Below, in pieces: positions 27,532 to 37,986 of a stretch of DNA of 64,000 bases (within the stretch, counting starts at the first letter, position 1; each line of letters starts with the position of its first letter). The position numbers and the translations under genes were made by a program. Source of the DNA: Pseudomonas sp. BSw22131 (GTDB lineage Bacteria; Pseudomonadota; Gammaproteobacteria; Pseudomonadales; Pseudomonadaceae). Below the pieces are notes generated by a model. It was given only the letters and a program-made list of their open reading frames with translations. It ran no database searches and was not told where the DNA came from. The DNA is taken from assembly GCF_026810445.1 (NCBI RefSeq), contig NZ_CP113949.1, positions 806,001-870,000 of the forward strand, in the 5' to 3' direction.

Positions 27532-28656
27532 ATGGAAAAGAAACGCGCATTGATCACGGGTATCACGGGTCAGGATGGCTCCTATCTGGCAGAGCTGCTG
27601 CTTGAGAAAGGGTACGAAGTTCATGGCATCAAACGACGTGCTTCCCTGTTCAATACTCAGCGTGTTGACCATATCTACCAGGATCCGCATGTAGAGAACT
27701 CCAACTTCGTTCTGCACTACGGCGACCTCAGCGACTCATCGAACCTTACGCGGTTGATGCAGCAGATTCAGCCTGATGAGGTGTACAACCTTGGCGCGCA
27801 GTCGCATGTGGCCGTGAGCTTTGAAGCTCCGGAATACACTGCTGATGTTGATGCCATGGGCACTCTGCGCTTGCTCGAAGCAATCCGCTTGCTGGGGCTG
27901 GAGAAGAAAACCCGTTTCTATCAGGCCTCGACCTCTGAGCTGTACGGTCTGGTGCAGGAAACGCCGCAGAAAGAAACCACCCCGTTCTATCCTCGCTCAC
28001 CTTATGCGGTCGCGAAGATGTACGCCTACTGGATCACAGTGAATTACCGTGAAGCCTATGGCATGTACGCCTGCAACGGCATCCTGTTCAACCACGAATC
28101 GCCACGCCGTGGCGAAACGTTCGTGACTCGCAAGATCACACGCGGTATGGCCAACATGGCGCAGGGCCTTGAGCCTTGCCTGTTCATGGGTAACATGGAC
28201 TCGCTGCGCGATTGGGGTCACGCCAAGGATTACGTGCGCATGCAGTGGATGATGATGCAGCAGGAAACTGCGGATGACTTCGTCATTGCTACAGGCGTTC
28301 AGTATTCGGTACGTGAATTTATCCTTTGGTCTGCTGCCGAGCTGGGCATCACGCTTCGCTTTGAAGGGACCGGCGTTGAAGAAGTCGGCATTATCGAGCG
28401 CATTGAAGGCGATATGGCTCCTGCGTTGAAAGTGGGTGACACCCTGGTGCGCATCGACCCCCGTTACTTCCGCCCTGCTGAAGTTGAAACCCTGCTCGGC
28501 GATCCAAGTAAGGCCAAGCGGATACTCGGTTGGGTTCCTGAAGTCACTGCACAGGAAATGTGTGCAGAGATGGTAAGGGAAGACCTGAAAGTAGCCCGTC
28601 GTCACGCTTTGCTTAAGCTGCACGGCCACGAAATGACGGTATCTGTAGAAAACTGA
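27532..28656 (+). CDS. gmd: GDP-mannose 4,6-dehydratase
   Basis: The start at 27532 ([20 protein letters not shown]) matches the family; the open frame has 14 extra codons. 374 residues. NAD(P)-binding [10 protein letters not shown], then catalytic Ser/Thr and Glu in [11 protein letters not shown], and the Tyr-Lys pair in [32 protein letters not shown] is typical of Gmd. It converts GDP-D-mannose to GDP-4-keto-6-deoxymannose. With the next gene it supplies GDP-L-fucose for the polymer. Confidence 0.97.
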   Translation: MEKKRALITGITGQDGSYLAELLLEKGYEVHGIKRRASLFNTQRVDHIYQDPHVENSNFVLHYGDLSDSSNLTRLMQQIQPDEVYNLGAQSHVAVSFEAPEYTADVDAMGTLRLLEAIRLLGLEKKTRFYQASTSELYGLVQETPQKETTPFYPRSPYAVAKMYAYWITVNYREAYGMYACNGILFNHESPRRGETFVTRKITRGMANMAQGLEPCLFMGNMDSLRDWGHAKDYVRMQWMMMQQETADDFVIATGVQYSVREFILWSAAELGITLRFEGTGVEEVGIIERIEGDMAPALKVGDTLVRIDPRYFRPAEVETLLGDPSKAKRILGWVPEVTAQEMCAEMVREDLKVARRHALLKLHGHEMTVSVEN

Positions 28657-28722
28657 AACCTGCTTCTACTGCATTAACGTCAGCCGGTCGGCTGATTTAT
28701 TCGCCTTTTCAGGAAACACACC

Positions 28723-29688
28723 ATGCAACAGCGCCCACGTGTTTTTGTGGCTGGCCATCGTGGGATGGTTGGTTCCGCCATCGTTCGTCAGCTTGAGCAT
28801 CGGGAGGTGGACATCATTGTCCGCACTCGCGATCAGCTGGATCTCGTCGATCAGGCGGCGGTTCAGGGGTTTTTCGCCGCAGAAGGCATTGATCAGGTCT
28901 ATCTTGCGTCGGCAAAGGTGGGGGGCATTCATGCCAACAACACTTACCCGGCTGAGTTCATCTATCAAAACCTGATGATCGAAGCGAACGTCATCCACGC
29001 CGCGCACATCAATGGCGTTGCGCAGTTGCTGTTCTTGGGCTCCTCATGCATTTACCCGCGTGAAGCGCCACAGCCGATGAGCGAGCAGGCGTTGCTGACG
29101 GCTACGCTCGAGCCCACCAATGAGCCGTACGCGATCGCCAAGATTGCAGGCATCAAACTGTGTGAGAGCTATAACCGGCAGTATGGCCGGGACTATCGTA
29201 GTGTGATGCCGACCAACCTCTACGGCCCACATGACAATTACCACCCGGAAAACAGTCATGTGATCCCGGCTTTGCTGCGCAGGTTGCACGAAGCCGCCGT
29301 TCGCGGGGATCAGGAAGTTGCCATCTGGGGTAGCGGCAAGCCAATGCGTGAGTTCCTTCACGTTGACGACATGGCCGCTGCCTGCATCCATGTGATGAAC
29401 CTGGATGAGGCGACGTACAAGCAGCACACCAAACCGATGCTGTCGCACATCAATGTCGGCACAGGTGAGGACTGCAGTATTCGTGAACTGGCCGAGACGC
29501 TGGCCAAGGTCACCGGATACTCAGGGCGCCTGACGTTCGATACCAGCAAACCGGACGGCCCGCCACGCAAGTTGATGGACGTTTCCAGGCTTACGAGTCT
29601 GGGGTGGAAAGCCAGTGTCAGCCTCGAAGATGGCCTGCGTAATGCGTACGGTTGGTTCTTGGAAAATGAATCGACGGTGCGCGTTTAG
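28723..29688 (+). CDS. fcl: GDP-L-fucose synthase
   Basis: 321 residues, SDR fold. [16 protein letters not shown] is the nucleotide-binding motif, [17 protein letters not shown] includes the active-site Ser, and [20 protein letters not shown] holds the Tyr-Lys pair; [20 protein letters not shown] is diagnostic. It performs the 3,5-epimerisation and 4-reduction that complete GDP-L-fucose. AGGA sits 8 bases before the ATG. Its presence directly after gmd predicts fucose in the repeat unit. Confidence 0.96.
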   Translation: MQQRPRVFVAGHRGMVGSAIVRQLEHREVDIIVRTRDQLDLVDQAAVQGFFAAEGIDQVYLASAKVGGIHANNTYPAEFIYQNLMIEANVIHAAHINGVAQLLFLGSSCIYPREAPQPMSEQALLTATLEPTNEPYAIAKIAGIKLCESYNRQYGRDYRSVMPTNLYGPHDNYHPENSHVIPALLRRLHEAAVRGDQEVAIWGSGKPMREFLHVDDMAAACIHVMNLDEATYKQHTKPMLSHINVGTGEDCSIRELAETLAKVTGYSGRLTFDTSKPDGPPRKLMDVSRLTSLGWKASVSLEDGLRNAYGWFLENESTVRV

Positions 29689-29743
29689 CGTTCCTGAATT
29701 CATCGGGTGCGTTAACTGGACGTCAAAACGGGTGGCTTAGCTT

Positions 29744-30991
29744 ATGTTTATTCTGGATGTCGTGCCGCTTCAGGTCATCTGGCCGGTTGTGTCTGCGCAG
29801 AACGTGGCAGCAGCTGTGGAAACCCCGGATCCGGCCTTTCTGGCGCGGGGCGATATTCATGGTATCGATATCAGTCCGCCCGCTGACAACTGGGATGCAA
29901 AGTCGTATGGCATGACGCCTCGCCGGTTGGCAGCGATGCACGAGGCGGGTTTCGACACTCACCGGGTGTTTCTGAGCCTGGAAGAGTTTCTTGATCCGCC
30001 CGTCAGCCTGGACGCCACAGTCGACAAGTGGACTGCCTACATTGCCAAATCGGTGGATGCAGGATTTCGGGTGTTCGTGTCATTTGGCTCCTACCCGCAA
30101 AATCGTTCAACAACAGTGGTCAACCCAGTTGCGCGCAGTCAGTTCCACAAGGGGCTGAAGTTATTGTGCACGCGTTTGGCGAGTCAGTTCACCGAAGAGC
30201 AGGTGGCGCTGGAGATGAGCAACGAGCCCACTGGTGAGTCTGAGTCCCCGGGCTACTACCACACGGCTGCTCCACAATGGTTTCGCATGTGCCGGTCGAA
30301 AGCTCCGAAGATGACACTTATCTTCCAGGCAGAAAGCGGCTATCACGATGCATTGAGCAACTTTAATCTGAAAGATTTCGACGCTAACACGATGTTCTCG
30401 TTTCACCCGTATTCCCCCGGTGAGTTCACTCATCAGGGCATTGGCAATCAACCGTATCTCTATAACGTGCCTATGCCGATCACCCGATATGCAGGCGGCC
30501 TGGACAAAATGATTGCAGACGCTTTTTACCGCATATCCCAAGACACCAAGATCACCGCTGCCCAGAAGGAAGCGGAGCGTGAACGCTACAAAGGGTTTCT
30601 GACCTACTTCCTGTGGGCCAATGATGGTTCCAAATGGGAAGACTGGACGGTGTTCAAGGCATGGATAGCGCAGACGGGTATCAACCCCAAGCGCATCGTG
30701 GCAGGTGAATTTGGAGTGGTTTCCGAGTTCAACTACAACGGGACTCCAGCGATGCGGGATGTGGCCAGTCGCGCCCACTTCATGCGCAAGATCACCGCGC
30801 AGGTGAAGGCCAATAATTTCGGCGGCTGGGTGGTACACCAGGCTTTGGGTGACTTCAATCTGTTCGAACAGACCTCGGTGAGCGATCAAGGCGAAGTGCT
30901 GATCCCGGAGCTGGTGGACGCATTATTCGGAACAGACGCACTGCCTTCGGGCCCTGCGGTCAGATCGACCGATACACACACCACTCAATAA
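29744..30991 (+). CDS. Glycoside hydrolase family 5 within the EPS operon
   Basis: 415 residues. The GH5-type catalytic residues appear in ALEMSNEPTGE (acid/base Glu) and IVAGEFGVV (nucleophile Glu), with HPYSPGEF between. The N-terminus (FILDVVPLQVIWPVVSAQNV) is only weakly signal-like and has no positive charges, so its localisation is uncertain; an in-frame TAA 36 bp upstream excludes a longer start there. Similar hydrolases in EPS operons release or trim polymer in the periplasm. It is a distant paralogue of the GH5 at 19434. Confidence 0.82.
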   Translation: MFILDVVPLQVIWPVVSAQNVAAAVETPDPAFLARGDIHGIDISPPADNWDAKSYGMTPRRLAAMHEAGFDTHRVFLSLEEFLDPPVSLDATVDKWTAYIAKSVDAGFRVFVSFGSYPQNRSTTVVNPVARSQFHKGLKLLCTRLASQFTEEQVALEMSNEPTGESESPGYYHTAAPQWFRMCRSKAPKMTLIFQAESGYHDALSNFNLKDFDANTMFSFHPYSPGEFTHQGIGNQPYLYNVPMPITRYAGGLDKMIADAFYRISQDTKITAAQKEAERERYKGFLTYFLWANDGSKWEDWTVFKAWIAQTGINPKRIVAGEFGVVSEFNYNGTPAMRDVASRAHFMRKITAQVKANNFGGWVVHQALGDFNLFEQTSVSDQGEVLIPELVDALFGTDALPSGPAVRSTDTHTTQ

Positions 30992-31044
30992 CCTGACGGC
31001 CGCCCTGGCCGCCTTCTGCCTGACCTGGTAACGACCGCTGCACC

Positions 31045-32343
31045 ATGAAAAAAATCGAATTCACCTTGGCTACTCCCGTGCGCCGACTTCTTGACCGCTA
31101 TGAGCATCTCAACTGGGCGTTGCTCGATCAGGCGATGGTCAGTGGCATCAACTTTCTTGTCGGCATTTTATTGGTGCGTTACCTGGGTATTGAGGAGTAT
31201 GGCCAATACGTCCTGGCTTACATGATCGTGCAGTTCTTCATGAGCGTGCAGAATTCACTGATCATCGCTCCATTGTTCTCGATCGCTCCCAAGCTCGAAA
31301 AGCCAGAGTTGCCAACTTATTACAGCGCCACATTCGTAATGCAAGTCGCGCTCGCGATAATAATCGGGTGCGTTTTTGCGATAGGTGCATCAGTACTGCC
31401 GGGCACGATTACACCCTCATGGCTCACCCTCAATCTGGTGGTGCCCATCATTGCCTGTATTGTCGTGATTCAACTGCAGGATTACGTGCGCCGCAGCCTG
31501 TTTTCACAAGGATCATTCAAGCGCGCCTTCTTTCTGGATCTGATCGCCTACGGCGGCCAGGTGCTCCTGATACTGATCGTCGTGCGAGTACACCCCAGTT
31601 TTGAAGCAGCGTTGTTTTCAATCTCTGCAACGATGCTGCTTTCGTTTGTGCTGGGTCTGCGTTATCTGAATTTGGTGATGCCCTCGAGGCAAGAAGTCCA
31701 TGCGGTTACCAAGCGCCATTGGCTGTCAGCCAAATGGTTGCTGGGCTCAGCGATACTCCAGTGGTTGTCGGGCAATTACTTTTTGATCGTCGTGGGTGCA
31801 GTCTTCGGGCCGGCCATCGTCGGCGGAATACGCGCAGCCCAGAACCTTCTCGGGCTTAGTCATATTCTGTTCCAGGGCTTGGAAAACGTAGTGCCGGGCG
31901 CTGCCAGTCGACGTTTTCAGACCCGAGGCGTGTCCGGGCTTACCAGTTATCTCAAGAAAGTCGCACTGATGATGTTGCTGGGGACGGGACTGATCGCAGC
32001 GAGTGCTGCCATTTTCTCCGAGCCTTTATTGAGGCTGGTATATGGCGCGCCTAACCCGAGCAGCGTCGCTGCGATGATCTGGTTCGTTCCACTCTATGTA
32101 TTGGGCGCCACGGCGTTGCCAATACGGGCAGGGTTACGGACCCTGGAATGTACTTACCCGATATTTGTCGCGTACGCCTTGGGTGCCGTGCTCTCCGTTT
32201 CGGTTGCGCACTATCTGGTTTCCCGGTACGAAATCAATGGGGCGATGGGCGGCATGTTGTTTGTGGACACCATGATGACGCTGGTTTTGCTTTATTCACT
32301 CAGTCGCGAAGTTCGCAAACACGCGAACTCGCTGTCTTCATGA
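31045..32343 (+). CDS. Wzx-type flippase (oligosaccharide-lipid translocase) 1
   Basis: 432 residues with about 12 hydrophobic segments and the polysaccharide biosynthesis (MATE-like) pattern: N-terminal LLDQAMVSGINFLVGILLVR and YLGIEEYGQYVLAYMIV. It would move undecaprenyl-pyrophosphate-linked repeat units across the inner membrane. A second, dissimilar flippase is encoded at 42356. It is directly followed by the first polymerase gene. Confidence 0.85.
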   Translation: MKKIEFTLATPVRRLLDRYEHLNWALLDQAMVSGINFLVGILLVRYLGIEEYGQYVLAYMIVQFFMSVQNSLIIAPLFSIAPKLEKPELPTYYSATFVMQVALAIIIGCVFAIGASVLPGTITPSWLTLNLVVPIIACIVVIQLQDYVRRSLFSQGSFKRAFFLDLIAYGGQVLLILIVVRVHPSFEAALFSISATMLLSFVLGLRYLNLVMPSRQEVHAVTKRHWLSAKWLLGSAILQWLSGNYFLIVVGAVFGPAIVGGIRAAQNLLGLSHILFQGLENVVPGAASRRFQTRGVSGLTSYLKKVALMMLLGTGLIAASAAIFSEPLLRLVYGAPNPSSVAAMIWFVPLYVLGATALPIRAGLRTLECTYPIFVAYALGAVLSVSVAHYLVSRYEINGAMGGMLFVDTMMTLVLLYSLSREVRKHANSLSS

Positions 32344-32383
32344 TGCCAAGGGATGCCTTGCACCCGTTTTGTCGAGTGACCGC

Positions 32384-33502
32384 ATGCACATGCTAAAGCA
32401 GTTGGGGTTCTATATTGCCCTATTCCCCGTTGCGCTGATTACCTCGGCGGAAACCGCCGTCATGGCAGCATTCCTGTTTGGGATATCGCTGTTGGTAAAG
32501 CCGAAAATCATCTGGATGGATCTGCCGCTGTTGCTGTTGCTTGTGCTTACGGTTGTAAGCTACATGGCAGTCGGCTCGTTCGGTCGCGAGTACATCCCGA
32601 AGCAGGTCGGCGCCTATGTTGTAGTGATCTTTGCGCTACGTTTTTTCTATGTGTGTCGTCAGGACCTGCTCGAATTTTTGGTGTCGTTAAGCCCCCTCGT
32701 CTACGCGATCCTCGGCCTTATCTACCTCGCAGTACAGGTCAAGGTCGGATACACCTACGAGGTGGGCATTTTTGAAACGTATCTGCTCATACGGTTGACG
32801 GTTAGCGACAAGAGCCGCCTGCGTCTGGTCTGTATGTTGATCGGCTACTTCATGCTGATGTTTGTTATTTCGACCCGGGCAACCCCGTTCGTAGTGGGCG
32901 CGCTGGTTGCACTGGTCTATTTCATGAAAGTCCCGAAACGCATTTTGAGCACGTTTTACATCTCTGTCGTGATACTGACCCCTATGTACGGGTTCATCAT
33001 GTACTACCTGGACATTGAACAGCACGTATCCGGCACGGTGGAGAATGCTGCCATCCGGCTGGAGATGATCAAAGGTGCGACCTCGATGATCGGGGTCAAG
33101 GAGTTCTTCCTTGGCACCGGATTCGGTGTGCCGTTCAGGGATGTCAATTACAGCTATTCATTTCCTCATCCGTTGCTCAACGACATTGGAGAAGTGATGC
33201 AGGTGTCTAACCACAACTCGATATTTGACGTATTCCTTCGCTTCGGCCTGTTCTTCTATGCGCTGTTTGCGGTGGTGTTTCTGCGGGTGCTCAGCGTTGG
33301 TCAGATCGAAGGCACCCGCGCTTATGCACTTTTATTCATTACGTTGTACAACCTGTCGATCAACGCGTTCCTCGACTCCACGCGGCTGTGTCATGTGTCG
33401 GCACTGTTAATCGCCGGCATCTATTTCGCGTGTGAGCGTACAAAGCCTGCGCAGTCAGTGGGCGAGCCAATATTGACAGAGCCGGAAAGGACTACCGGTT
33501 AA
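32384..33502 (+). CDS. Wzy-type polymerase 1 (O-antigen ligase/polymerase-like)
   Basis: About 372 residues from ATG 32384; the frame opens at TTG 32369. Roughly ten transmembrane segments, with a larger periplasmic loop near 215-290 containing FFLGTGFGVPFRD and then SNHNSIFDVFLRFGLFFYAL, the HNS/T pattern seen in the Wzy_C region. It would polymerise repeat units in the periplasm. Low conservation of Wzy proteins limits confidence; position after wzx supports the call. Confidence 0.72.
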   Translation: MHMLKQLGFYIALFPVALITSAETAVMAAFLFGISLLVKPKIIWMDLPLLLLLVLTVVSYMAVGSFGREYIPKQVGAYVVVIFALRFFYVCRQDLLEFLVSLSPLVYAILGLIYLAVQVKVGYTYEVGIFETYLLIRLTVSDKSRLRLVCMLIGYFMLMFVISTRATPFVVGALVALVYFMKVPKRILSTFYISVVILTPMYGFIMYYLDIEQHVSGTVENAAIRLEMIKGATSMIGVKEFFLGTGFGVPFRDVNYSYSFPHPLLNDIGEVMQVSNHNSIFDVFLRFGLFFYALFAVVFLRVLSVGQIEGTRAYALLFITLYNLSINAFLDSTRLCHVSALLIAGIYFACERTKPAQSVGEPILTEPERTTG

Positions 33503-33638
33503 GCGGCTGCACTACATGTTTGAAAGTAATTTTGAGACTGCAGTCGATGTGAGCAGCGCGTAGTGGGCAACCCATAAAGCGTTTTGCCAACTTACTTCAG
33601 CGCCTGGCATATTCAGCTATTACATGAGCTCTTCGTAA

Positions 33639-34433
33639 ATGAAAAAGCAACACGTCGATTCACGAGATGTTTGTTCGGTTATCGGTATGCCTGTGGATAC
33701 CCTGAGTTGGCCTACAGTGTTGGCCAGGCTGTCGGAATGGGCGCCTACCAAGGTTAGCCGTTATGTGTGCATTACGAATGTTCATTCAGTCGTCACTGCT
33801 CGCCAGGATCCGTCGTTTGCCGAAGTCATCCAGGGCGCCGATATGGTGACGGCCGACGGGGCGCCGGTTGCGTGGCTCATGCGCCGAACCGGTGTCTCGG
33901 GCCAGCAACGCATCAATGGTCCTGACTTGATGTGGTACTACTGCGGCGAAGCCGCGAAGCGCGATGAATCCATCTATCTTTACGGTGGGCAGGAAGACAC
34001 CCTGGAAACGCTCAAGCGACGTTTGCTGGAGCATTTTCCGAGCCTGAGAATTGCGGGCGCCTACTCCCCGCCGTTCCGCAAGCTCACTGACGCTGAAGAC
34101 GAGGCGATCGTCCAGGCGATCAACGATTCAGGTGCGGGCACTGTCTGGGTCAGCCTGGGTTGTCCGAAGCAGGAACGGTGGATGGCCGACCATCGAGGTC
34201 GCATCAATGCCACCATGTTGGGGGTCGGCGCGGCGTTCGACTACCACGCAGGCACGCTCAAGCGTGCACCACTCTGGATGCAACGCTGCGGCCTTGAGTG
34301 GTTCAACCGTCTGTGGGATGAACCGGCCCGTCTGTGGAAACGCTATCTGGTTACTAACTCCCTGTTCATTTTCTACGCTGGCAGGCAGTTGATCACGAGC
34401 CGATTCAAGGCCTCCGCAGACAGCGCCGGTTGA
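33639..34433 (+). CDS. WecG/TagA/CpsF (GT26) glycosyltransferase 1
   Basis: 264 residues. Canonical GT26 motifs: YVCITNVHSVVTA, ADMVTADGAPVAWLMRR, RINGPDLMW, LYGGQEDTLETL, VWVSLGCPKQERWM, and MLGVGAAFDYHAGTLKRAP. Members are membrane-associated enzymes such as GumM and WecG that add a sugar to a lipid-linked intermediate. It is separated from the polymerase gene by 136 bp with no obvious signal. Confidence 0.92.
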   Translation: MKKQHVDSRDVCSVIGMPVDTLSWPTVLARLSEWAPTKVSRYVCITNVHSVVTARQDPSFAEVIQGADMVTADGAPVAWLMRRTGVSGQQRINGPDLMWYYCGEAAKRDESIYLYGGQEDTLETLKRRLLEHFPSLRIAGAYSPPFRKLTDAEDEAIVQAINDSGAGTVWVSLGCPKQERWMADHRGRINATMLGVGAAFDYHAGTLKRAPLWMQRCGLEWFNRLWDEPARLWKRYLVTNSLFIFYAGRQLITSRFKASADSAG

Positions 34434-34469
34434 CCAAGGTGGTCACTCACCCACCCTTGGGAATACAGG

Positions 34470-35738
34470 ATGACAATGAGAAATCAACGCAACATATTGC
34501 TCTCGGCCATCGCGTGCTCGCCCTTTCTGGGGTCTGAAGATGGCGTTGGCTGGCATTGGGCCGTGGAGCTTGAAAACCTGGGGCACCGCGTCACGGTTAT
34601 CACACGTACCCGATTCAAGGCAGACATTGAACGGCACATGCGGGCAAACCCGCAGATCAAGCTCGAGTTCGTTTACGTCGACTGGCTGCCCGGGATTGAC
34701 TACACCGGGAGTCCTAGCCTGCCGTCCTACGCGTACATCTACGTCTGGCAGTGGCTGGCTTTCTTGCGCGCACGCCAGTTGCTCGCTTCACAGCGCTTCG
34801 ATCTTGTGCACCACGTGACCTTTGCAGGCATCCGTTTACCGAGTTTTATGGGCGGCCTTGGCATCCCGTTCATTTTCGGTCCTGTCGGCGGCGGTGAGGA
34901 AACCCCACCTCGTTTGCTGGTCTCTTTTCCATTGGCGGCAAAGGCCAAAGAGTGGGCCAGGCGTATATCGAACCGGCTGGTCAAGTTCGATCCGCTGATG
35001 CGTTACACCATGGGGCGGGCGACGGTTATAGGTCTTACCACCAAAGACAGTTTGCCGGTAATCCCCGTCTCGTTGAGACACAAGACAGTGGTGTGCGCGA
35101 CCATCGGTGTAGAGGCTCGCCTCACCCCGGATGTAACAGCGAAGGTTGAGGGAAGCGTCGTGTTGTACGCCGGCAGGTTCCTTTACTGGAAAGGCATGCA
35201 GCTGGGCATACGGGCGTTCGCCAAGGCAGTCAGCAATGACCCTTCATTGCGTCTGGTGATGGTAGGGGAGGGGCCGGCACTTGGCCAATGGCAGGCGCTG
35301 GCGAAAGAATGTGGCGTTGAGCAGTACATCACCTGGCACAGCTGGGTAGACAAAGAACAACTGGTAAACCTGTATCAAACTTCAAGTTTGTTCCTGTTTC
35401 CAAGCTTGCACGACTCAGGCGGTATGGTCGTACTCGAAGCTGCATCATGCGGATTGCCGGTGCTTTGCCTGGACATCGGCGGCCCTGGAGAGATGGTTGG
35501 CCCCGAGGTCGGGATCAAGGTTAATGCACAGAATGCCAGTGAGGCTGAAGTCGTGGCCCAACTCGCAGCAGCGCTTGAGTCATTGACTGCCGACAAGTCG
35601 CACTTGTTAGCATTGAGTGACACTGCCAGACACTGGGCCGGTCGCCAAAGCTGGAATGCCAAAGTCGCTGAATTTTATGACGCCTGCGAGCCATTCCTGC
35701 TGTCTAAGGAAGCCAACAATCCGGCGATAAAAACGTAG
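34470..35738 (+). CDS. Glycosyltransferase, GT4 family
   Basis: 422 residues, GT-B fold. N-terminal IACSPFLGSEDGVGWHWAVE is a typical acceptor-domain start. The donor domain has VVLYAGRFLYWKGMQLGIRA, VMVGEGPALGQW, and the E-x7-E motif in LFPSLHDSGGMVVLEAASCG. Donor and linkage cannot be told. GGGA lies 8 bases upstream of the first ATG. Confidence 0.9.
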   Translation: MTMRNQRNILLSAIACSPFLGSEDGVGWHWAVELENLGHRVTVITRTRFKADIERHMRANPQIKLEFVYVDWLPGIDYTGSPSLPSYAYIYVWQWLAFLRARQLLASQRFDLVHHVTFAGIRLPSFMGGLGIPFIFGPVGGGEETPPRLLVSFPLAAKAKEWARRISNRLVKFDPLMRYTMGRATVIGLTTKDSLPVIPVSLRHKTVVCATIGVEARLTPDVTAKVEGSVVLYAGRFLYWKGMQLGIRAFAKAVSNDPSLRLVMVGEGPALGQWQALAKECGVEQYITWHSWVDKEQLVNLYQTSSLFLFPSLHDSGGMVVLEAASCGLPVLCLDIGGPGEMVGPEVGIKVNAQNASEAEVVAQLAAALESLTADKSHLLALSDTARHWAGRQSWNAKVAEFYDACEPFLLSKEANNPAIKT

Positions 35739-35811
35739 ATCGCAGCGCCGCCCGCTCACGCGGCTGACAGGTGCTGCGAATCAGACCCACCTAACAAGCT
35801 CTGGAAATTGT

Positions 35812-36618
35812 ATGAACTTGACGATTGTCACAGTGGTGTTCAACGACCTGGACGGGCTCAAAAAAACCCTGGCCAACGTCGAACCGCTCGTGGGCGACGA
35901 CGTTGAATGCTGGGTTATTGATGGCAGCTCAAACACCGAAATCAGGGACTACATGTCGCACTACGCTAACAAGCGAGTGCAATGGATAAGTGAACCCGAC
36001 CGTGGCGTCTACGATGCGATGAACAAGGGGGTTGATCGCGCCTTAGGCGATTACTTGATTTTCATGAATGCCGGAGACACGTTCTACCCGGGCTTCAGCC
36101 CGACAACAATGTTCTCGCGCGTCGAAGATCGTCGTTCTGTAGTGCTTGGGTATAGTGTCGAAGTCTACAACGATGATAGATACCTGAGCCCGGGCCTTGG
36201 TAATGAACGACGCGCCTTTGTTGCGCCTTCCCATCAAGCCACGTTTTACCCACGCGCTTTTTACGAGCATGAGCGCTATCGGTTGGACCTCCCCATAGTG
36301 GCGGACGGCGACTTCACTGGCCGCGCGATCAAGTCGTGCGGTGCGGTATTCGTACCGATGATCGTGTGTGAGTTCGAACTGGGCGGCGTATCTTCCAGCT
36401 ACGGTTCATCCCGAGTGATCAAGCTGCGGATGCAGGAAGCAACTTCCATGAAAAAGGTAGTGCTGCTGGCCGCAAAAGTGTTGATGTGGAAGATATTGCC
36501 TCGGCGACATTTTTATCGGGTTCTTAGAAGTGGGCGCTACACAAAAATCAAACAACATCAGCCGCTTCAACTGAGTAATGCGTGTGCGCGAATAGCACCG
36601 ACCCCGTTAGCGGGTTGA
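35812..36618 (+). CDS. Glycosyltransferase, GT2 family
   Basis: 268 residues, GT-A fold: MNLTIVTVVFNDLDGLKKTL, CWVIDGSSN, WISEPDRGVYDAMNKGVDRA and FMNAGDTFYP, matching WcaA/WcaE-like enzymes that use UDP- or GDP-sugars. The usual metal-binding D-x-D region reads NAGD, as in relatives. A C-terminal hydrophobic stretch (KKVVLLAAKVLMWKILPRR) could attach it to the membrane. The specificity is unknown. Confidence 0.88.
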   Translation: MNLTIVTVVFNDLDGLKKTLANVEPLVGDDVECWVIDGSSNTEIRDYMSHYANKRVQWISEPDRGVYDAMNKGVDRALGDYLIFMNAGDTFYPGFSPTTMFSRVEDRRSVVLGYSVEVYNDDRYLSPGLGNERRAFVAPSHQATFYPRAFYEHERYRLDLPIVADGDFTGRAIKSCGAVFVPMIVCEFELGGVSSSYGSSRVIKLRMQEATSMKKVVLLAAKVLMWKILPRRHFYRVLRSGRYTKIKQHQPLQLSNACARIAPTPLAG

Positions 36619-36731
36619 CCGCTGATATATCCCAAATAAAAACCTACCCATGCAGTTGTAGGCTCTGGTCTATAGCAAAAAATCACAGCGATGAGCATCC
36701 GGAGCATGCCTCGCGTCGTCAAAGGTAGTAC

Positions 36732-37856
36732 ATGATTCATTATTCAGCAGTTAATCAATCAGAAGTACCCGGTGCGAAAGCGGCGAGAAAACCCAGGATA
36801 GCGATGGTTGATGTGGCCAAGGGGATCGGCATTCTGCTGATCGTTTTGGGCCACAATACAGTTTTCACCGATGCCTGCAAATTACTTGCAAGTGCTCTGG
36901 GTGCGTTCAGGATTCCCTTCTTTTTCTTTGTTTCAGGGGTTACGTTCACTCTCGGCGTCCGCACATTTGCAACGATTGCACTGCAGCGGGCAGATGCATG
37001 GCTCAAGCCATGTGCGGTGGTTCTCACGGGAATCGGCATGGCAAAAATAGCCGCGGGCGTTGCTACCGCCGAGGCCCTGATCCTGAGCCTGACCTACGCG
37101 GCCGGCTTTACTTTCGCATGGCCGCCGCTGTGGTTCCTGCCGCATTTGTGGTTGGTGTACATGTGCGCAACAGCGCTGTTGCTATACGGCAAAAAGTTAT
37201 TTGCAACCCCTTTACGCAAGGTGCTTCTACTGGTGGCGATGGCAGGAATCGGTTACCAGCTGCTACAGGCGTTTGACAGCCCTAAAGAAAATCCGCAGTG
37301 CTCTAAAGAACTTGAATTTTCCCGGGATCTGTTTGATTGCGGACTGCCGTTCAATGCGGATTTGCTGTTCATTACATTGATGTTTTTTCTGTGCGGTAAC
37401 TTCCTAGCGTCGGCCATTAAAAATTTCAGGCCCAACGCACTGGCCACAATAGCTACGCTCGTAGTTTTCCTCAGCCTGCGATATTTGTTCCCCATTCCTA
37501 TGGATCTGAATGCGCGCATTTATGAAAACCTATTGGTTTCTCCTTTGCAGGCGTTTTCGGGCATCTACATAATGCTGAATATCTGCTTCTGGCTTTCACG
37601 ATCGGTCAGTCTGGTTGCCGTTTTGACCTATTTCTCCCGTATCAGCCTGTTCATTTTGATATTTCACGCGCCTGTCCTGTACGCGATTCTCAAACTGATG
37701 CCTCGTTGGGTTCATACCCCCTGGATTGTAGGTGTCGCGGCATTTGTGATTCCCGTTGCGGTATCAGCGATAATGTATGCGGTGTGTTCGAACATCCGTT
37801 ACATCAAGCCGTTCTTTTTCCCCGTGAAGACCAACAGAGCAAGCTTGCCGGGGTAA
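36732..37856 (+). CDS. Membrane acyltransferase (acyltransferase 3 family)
   Basis: 374 residues with about ten transmembrane helices. The family start MVDVAKGIGILLIVLGHN contains the conserved His after a GI-hydrophobic stretch, and RIPFFFFVSGVTFTLG follows. Such proteins transfer acetyl or other acyl groups to polysaccharides; GumF and GumG of xanthan are related. This suggests the polymer carries acyl decorations. AGG lies 6 bases before the ATG. Confidence 0.87.
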   Translation: MIHYSAVNQSEVPGAKAARKPRIAMVDVAKGIGILLIVLGHNTVFTDACKLLASALGAFRIPFFFFVSGVTFTLGVRTFATIALQRADAWLKPCAVVLTGIGMAKIAAGVATAEALILSLTYAAGFTFAWPPLWFLPHLWLVYMCATALLLYGKKLFATPLRKVLLLVAMAGIGYQLLQAFDSPKENPQCSKELEFSRDLFDCGLPFNADLLFITLMFFLCGNFLASAIKNFRPNALATIATLVVFLSLRYLFPIPMDLNARIYENLLVSPLQAFSGIYIMLNICFWLSRSVSLVAVLTYFSRISLFILIFHAPVLYAILKLMPRWVHTPWIVGVAAFVIPVAVSAIMYAVCSNIRYIKPFFFPVKTNRASLPG

Positions 37857-37986
37857 ACTCCCGCCTCGATCCCACATCGTGCAGCCCGCGTCTGTAAACG
37901 TCGGCAGATGCACAGTGGCGATAGGGTATGGCTTAGACACAGCCACCGGGCCGATGGCCCAGTGGACTTATTTGGGAGGCTGATCA

